Shown here piece by piece: positions 63,846 to 64,000 of a stretch of DNA of 64,000 nt. Within the stretch, counting starts at the first letter, position 1. Every line of letters starts with the position of its first letter. The notes under the pieces are model-generated. The model was given only the letters and a program-made list of their open reading frames with translations. It was not told the origin of the DNA and did no database searches. Position numbers and translations under genes: made by a program. The stretch comes from Hippopus hippopus (lineage: Eukaryota > Mollusca > Bivalvia > Cardiida > Cardiidae). The stretch is from positions 7,668,777 through 7,732,776 of the forward strand of contig OX328106.1 of NCBI GenBank assembly GCA_946811185.2, read 5' to 3'.

Positions 63846-64000
63846 ACAAGAGGACCATGATGGTCCTATATCGCCTACCTGAGTACTAAGCAGTACAGGT
63901 CTACAATGAAGAAAAATACCAAATATGGAGGTTCAAGGCCAAATGATAATGAAACAAGCAATTTTGTTGAAATGAGATCCCCCGCCAAAAAAGACCTTTT
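63846..64000 (+). mobile_element. Family B element, 5' end, cut by window edge
   Basis: ACAAGAGGACCATGATGG then 'ctgagtactaagcagtacagg', colinear with 536-660. Confidence 0.75.

Overview
The window looks like gene-poor, repeat-dense nuclear DNA of a bivalve mollusc. Evidence: short spliced exons with GT..AG introns, metazoan genes (CCT7, a Pol mu/TdT-like polymerase, a WWE-domain protein), tRNA-derived SINEs, and elements that carry 145-165 bp tandem arrays between conserved hairpin ends, a format described for bivalve 'pearl'/HINE-type elements. A heterodont such as a dreissenid or Mya-like clam would fit, but the species cannot be fixed from sequence alone.

Genes. (1) CCT7 (chaperonin subunit eta) lies on the minus strand. 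Its first four coding exons run from the ATG at 14273 down to 6707 (131 residues); the rest must lie beyond position 1. (2) A complete nine-exon family X DNA polymerase of the Pol mu/TdT type lies on the plus strand, 14391-38782, 554 residues, with BRCT, 8-kDa, HhH and catalytic palm parts and all three catalytic Asp. The two start codons are head to head with only 117 bp between them, so the genes probably share a bidirectional promoter. (3) The 5' part of a WWE-domain gene (possibly PARP14-like) lies on the plus strand, exons at 49276, 57129 and 62914, running off the right edge.

Repeats by region. 1-5782: a 157-bp-unit element, then a Russian-doll nest in which a hairpin-ended element (family B) holds a 635-bp TIR element, a second hairpin-ended compound (family C) and a palindromic MITE. 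6-14 kb: CCT7 introns with MITEs and hAT-like TIR elements. 14.5-38.7 kb: polymerase introns with many palindromic MITEs, a dead Tc1 copy 23 bp after a splice donor, SINEs and a reversed B element. 38.8-49 kb: intergenic repeats, including a TIR element with iterated GGAGAAATCGTCCCC motifs. 49-64 kb: introns of the WWE gene with a broken hAT-like element, a large inverted-repeat element and two 145-bp tandem arrays.

The dominant pattern is one ~229-bp palindromic MITE (family A; TTAACCCTTTACC termini) with about 40 full or broken copies. An interrupted copy of another repeat at 46.6 kb shows that it targets TTAA. Two hairpin-ended elements sit at the same point of its palindrome, with no target duplication. 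Most long ORFs in the window are artefacts of these repeats.
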